From positions 1 through 7,161 of the forward strand of contig CAMPHL010000130.1 in the NCBI GenBank assembly GCA_946885905.1: a stretch of 7,161 bases of DNA. Direction: 5' to 3'. Source of the DNA: an uncultured Pseudomonadota bacterium (GTDB taxonomy: Bacteria > Pseudomonadota > Gammaproteobacteria > Burkholderiales > Usitatibacteraceae). Below, piece by piece: positions 5,804 through 7,161 of the stretch. Below the pieces are notes generated by a model. The model saw nothing but the letters and a program-made list of their open reading frames with translations, did not search any database and was not told where the DNA came from. Both the position numbers and the translations under genes were made by a program. How positions within the stretch are numbered: position 1 is the stretch's first letter; each line of letters opens with the position of its first letter.

Positions 5804-5806
5804 TAG
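5804..5806 (+). other. In-frame amber codon inside the cyclodeaminase-family gene
   Basis: The TAG follows GAC (Asp30) and precedes GCG CTG GGG AAG. The frame is identical on both sides, so this is a nonsense codon and not a frameshift. TAG also ends this gene (6695-6697), the VOC gene and the small gene at 6706, so it is a genuine stop codon in this genome. A wholesale code change is therefore unlikely. A one-base change from GAG, CAG, AAG, TGG or TAC/TAT would produce it. Confidence 0.9.
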
Positions 5807-5842
5807 GCGCTGGGGAAGGTTGCCGCGCCGGGAATCCTGGGC

Positions 5843-6697
5843 ATGCACGCGGGCACCGGAGGCTTCCACGTGAAGGCGGGTTTCCTCGCCGCGGATCGCC
5901 CCTATTTCGCCGCGAAGATCAACGCGAATTTCCCCGGCAACGCCGCCCGCGGGCTGCCGACGATCCAGGGGGCGATCGTGCTCTTCGACGCGGCCGAAGG
6001 GGTGCCGCTCGCCGTCATGGACTCGATGTCCGTCACGGCGCTGCGTACGGCCGCTGCGAGCGCGGTCGCGGCGAAGCACCTGGCGCGCGAGAGTGTCGGG
6101 ACGCTGCTCCTCTACGGTTGTGGCGCACAGGCCCGGGAGCAACTGCGCGCATTGCTTTGCGTGCGCCGGGCGAAGCGCGTGCTGGTGCACGACCTCGATC
6201 CAGCGAGGGCCGAGCGCTTTGCCGCGATGCAATCACGCGAGACGAACCTGCCCGTGGAGGCGGTGGCCGATCCGGCCTCGGTCATTGCCCAAAGCGCGAT
6301 CGTCGTTACCTGCACGGCCGCGCGGCGCTACTTCATCGAGGCGGACAGGGTCGCGCCCGGAACCTTCATCGCCGCGGTCGGCGCCGACAGCGAGCACAAG
6401 CAGGAGATCGACCCCAGGCTGCTGGCGCGAGGCAAGGTCGTGACCGACCTCACCGCGCAGGCAGCCGCGATCGGTGACTTGCACCACGCGATCGAAGCCG
6501 GCCTGATGACCGCCGCCGGGGTGCACGCCGAGCTGGGCGAAGTGGTCGCGGGACTCAAGCCCGGGCGCGAAGGTGAAAACGAGACCTTCGTCTTCGACTC
6601 GACGGGTACGGGCCTCCAGGATGTCGCCGCCGCGATTGCCGTTTACCGGTCGGCAGTGGCCGCTGGAGCAGGCCGCGCCTTCGATCTCGCCGCCTAG
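5843..6697 (+). CDS. Possible restart product of the interrupted cyclodeaminase-family gene
   Basis: The ATG at 5843 is the first Met codon after the amber, 36 bases downstream. It would give a 284-residue protein that keeps the Rossmann domain and the substrate-binding residues (GFHVKAGF onward) but lacks the N-terminal helix and first strand of the dimerisation part. The upstream sequence has only a weak purine-rich stretch (GGGAA), so restart by ribosomes terminating at 5806 is possible but not supported by a good RBS. This is an alternative reading of the entry starting at 5714, not a separate gene. Confidence 0.4.
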   Translation: MHAGTGGFHVKAGFLAADRPYFAAKINANFPGNAARGLPTIQGAIVLFDAAEGVPLAVMDSMSVTALRTAAASAVAAKHLARESVGTLLLYGCGAQAREQLRALLCVRRAKRVLVHDLDPARAERFAAMQSRETNLPVEAVADPASVIAQSAIVVTCTAARRYFIEADRVAPGTFIAAVGADSEHKQEIDPRLLARGKVVTDLTAQAAAIGDLHHAIEAGLMTAAGVHAELGEVVAGLKPGREGENETFVFDSTGTGLQDVAAAIAVYRSAVAAGAGRAFDLAA

Positions 6698-6705
6698 AGG
6701 GCTCG

Positions 6706-6966
6706 CTACAGCGCCTCGAACCAGTTGTCGCGGCCGCGCTCGACGATACCCAGCAGCACTTCGGCCGGGGCGCGGTTGCGCGCGTCGATGTCTCGATGGC
6801 GGGCGAGCGTGCGCTTCGCATACTCGAGCGCCTGGCGCAATGCGTGCTCGCGCCGCCATCCCGCGCCCGCGGGCGGGTCCCGCCTCGCGACTTCGGAGGC
6901 AAAGGATTCGGCGGCGCCCACGAGGTTCTCCAGGGCGCGGGCCAGGTGTTGATCCTGCTTCTTCAT
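6706..6966 (-). CDS. Small helical protein of unknown function
   Basis: I do not recognise this 86-residue protein. It is rich in Ala, Arg and Glu, with two likely amphipathic helices (HLARALENLVGAAESFASEVA at about 7-27, then REHALRQALEYAKRTLARHRD at about 39-59) and a C-terminal segment EVLLGIVERGRDNWFEAL. There is no signal peptide, membrane span, Cys or metal motif. ATG at 6966 (MKKQDQHL) is preferred; the longer frame to 7143 would run through the divergent gene's start and has a Cys/Arg-rich, unconvincing N-terminus. It is convergent with the cyclodeaminase gene (8 bp gap) and ends with TAG. Its codon use and GC-rich third positions fit its neighbours, which supports coding, but the evidence is modest. 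Confidence 0.6.
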   Translation of the reverse strand: MKKQDQHLARALENLVGAAESFASEVARRDPPAGAGWRREHALRQALEYAKRTLARHRDIDARNRAPAEVLLGIVERGRDNWFEAL

Positions 6967-6975
6967 GGCGATGAC

Positions 6976-7016
6976 GGCCCTGCGGCAATGGCAAAGGCAC
7001 GAGGTTACGCAGGGCC
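6976..7016 (-). promoter_or_regulatory. Long-loop inverted repeat in the leader of the small gene
   Basis: GGCCCTGC at 6976-6983 and its perfect complement GCAGGGCC at 7009-7016 enclose 25 bases. In the minus-strand transcript the 3' arm carries CAGGG about ten bases before the ATG at 6966, the only visible Shine-Dalgarno candidate. The loop contains GGCA at 6984, 6990 and 6996 (TGCC in the transcript), exactly six bases apart. Function is not established. Confidence 0.4.
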
Positions 7017-7018
7017 TG

Positions 7019-7043
7019 CCGGCCGGGCCATGGAACCCGCCGG
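7019..7043. repeat. Imperfect GC-rich inverted repeat in the divergent spacer
   Basis: CCGGCCGGG (7019-7027) and CCCGCCGG (7036-7043) pair with one bulged C around an 8-base loop. It lies in the 123-bp gap between the divergent small gene and the probable GST gene. No T-run follows. The rest of the gap holds a short palindrome GAATATTC (7055-7062) and a GATAAA stretch (7075-7080) that may be a -10-like element for the GST gene; neither is strong. Confidence 0.3.
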
Positions 7044-7089
7044 AGGCAAAACGCCGAATATTCCGCAATCCGGCGATAAACTTTCGCCC

Positions 7090-7161
7090 ATGACCGCCAA
7101 CCTCCTCGATTTCCCCGTCACCCGGAAGTGGCCCCCCAGCCACCCCGACCGCCTCCAGCTC
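7090..7161 (+). CDS. Probable glutathione S-transferase, N-terminal 24 codons (3' end outside window)
   Basis: An open frame starts at ATG 7090 and runs off the right edge. The visible residues, MTANLLDFPVTRKWPPSHPD then RLQL, resemble the opening of a GST subfamily in which FPxTxxWPAxHPDRLQLYS leads into the thioredoxin-fold glutathione-binding domain. The catalytic and glutathione-contact residues lie outside the window, so the call rests on this short opening and memory of the family. No clear Shine-Dalgarno sequence precedes the ATG. It is divergent from the small unknown gene. Confidence 0.5.
   Translation, partial: MTANLLDFPVTRKWPPSHPDRLQL

Larger units (their letters stand above)
5714..6697 (+). 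pseudogene. Ornithine cyclodeaminase/mu-crystallin family gene interrupted by an in-frame TAG
   Basis: Read through the TAG, this is a full-length family member (327 codons before the terminal TAG). The N-terminus ILLGRSDVERLLAPAACIAAVEQAFGD (codons 4-30) is followed by the stop at 5804-5806 and then, in the same frame, by ALGKVAAPGILGMHAGTGGFHVKAGF. Conserved features are intact: Lys54 and Lys68, the LRTAAASAVAAKHLA helix with Arg111, the Rossmann loop GCGAQA (135-140), catalytic-type Asp225 in AVGADSEHK, and FDSTGTGLQDVA near the end. The family includes NAD(P)-dependent ornithine cyclodeaminases, alanine dehydrogenases and ketimine/imine reductases; substrate cannot be assigned. The GTG start at 5714 overlaps the SOD stop (GTGA), so coupling is expected. 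A single nonsense change, with no other damage over 297 codons, suggests recent inactivation, readthrough, restart, or a base-calling error. Confidence 0.85.

Noticed and set aside
5714..6697. Stop-codon reassignment (TAG as a sense codon) in this organism
   Set aside because: TAG ends at least three genes here at the expected family length, so it acts as a stop. A local explanation for the internal TAG is more likely.

Overview
The window is uniformly GC-rich with dense, short-spaced genes. The GcvA-type LysR regulator, FixJ-type response regulators, BamE-like lipoprotein and likely GST point to a proteobacterium, most likely a betaproteobacterium (inference from gene families and base composition; no rRNA or marker gene is present). 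No tRNA, rRNA, CRISPR array, insertion sequence or phage gene was recognised, and no gap between genes exceeds about 125 bp.

Layout. (1) 1-1823 is a signalling block. The 3' end of a sensor histidine kinase overlaps by 4 bp a FixJ/NarL-type response regulator (533-1189, +). A second, paralogous FixJ-type regulator (1194-1823, -) lies tail-to-tail with it, 4 bp apart. (2) 1879-3205 holds housekeeping or accessory genes: a GNAT acetyltransferase (-) upstream of the second regulator, a divergent BamE/SmpA-like lipoprotein (+) starting 27 bp away, and a VOC/glyoxalase-fold protein (-). (3) 3276-6697 is the most interesting block. A GcvA-like LysR regulator (-) is divergent from a three-gene + strand cluster: a low-molecular-weight phosphatase/arsenate-reductase-fold protein whose P-loop has Lys in place of the usual Arg, a fusion of Fe/Mn superoxide dismutase with a rhodanese domain, and an ornithine cyclodeaminase/mu-crystallin family gene. 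The last gene is translationally coupled to the SOD gene but interrupted by one in-frame TAG at codon 31. (4) 6706-7161 holds a small helical protein of unknown function (-) and the first 24 codons of a probable glutathione S-transferase (+).

How they may work together. The kinase and the 533-1189 regulator form an obvious two-component pair. The convergent regulator could be a second output of the same kinase, or could answer another kinase. The LysR gene sits where it could control the divergent phosphatase-SOD/rhodanese-OCD cluster, and a CTAAT motif of the kind bound by GcvA lies between them. Two members carry thiol active sites and one an SOD metal site, so a redox or sulfur-stress role is a reasonable but unproven reading. 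The best candidates for something undescribed are this cluster, its atypical active sites, and the amber codon in its last gene.
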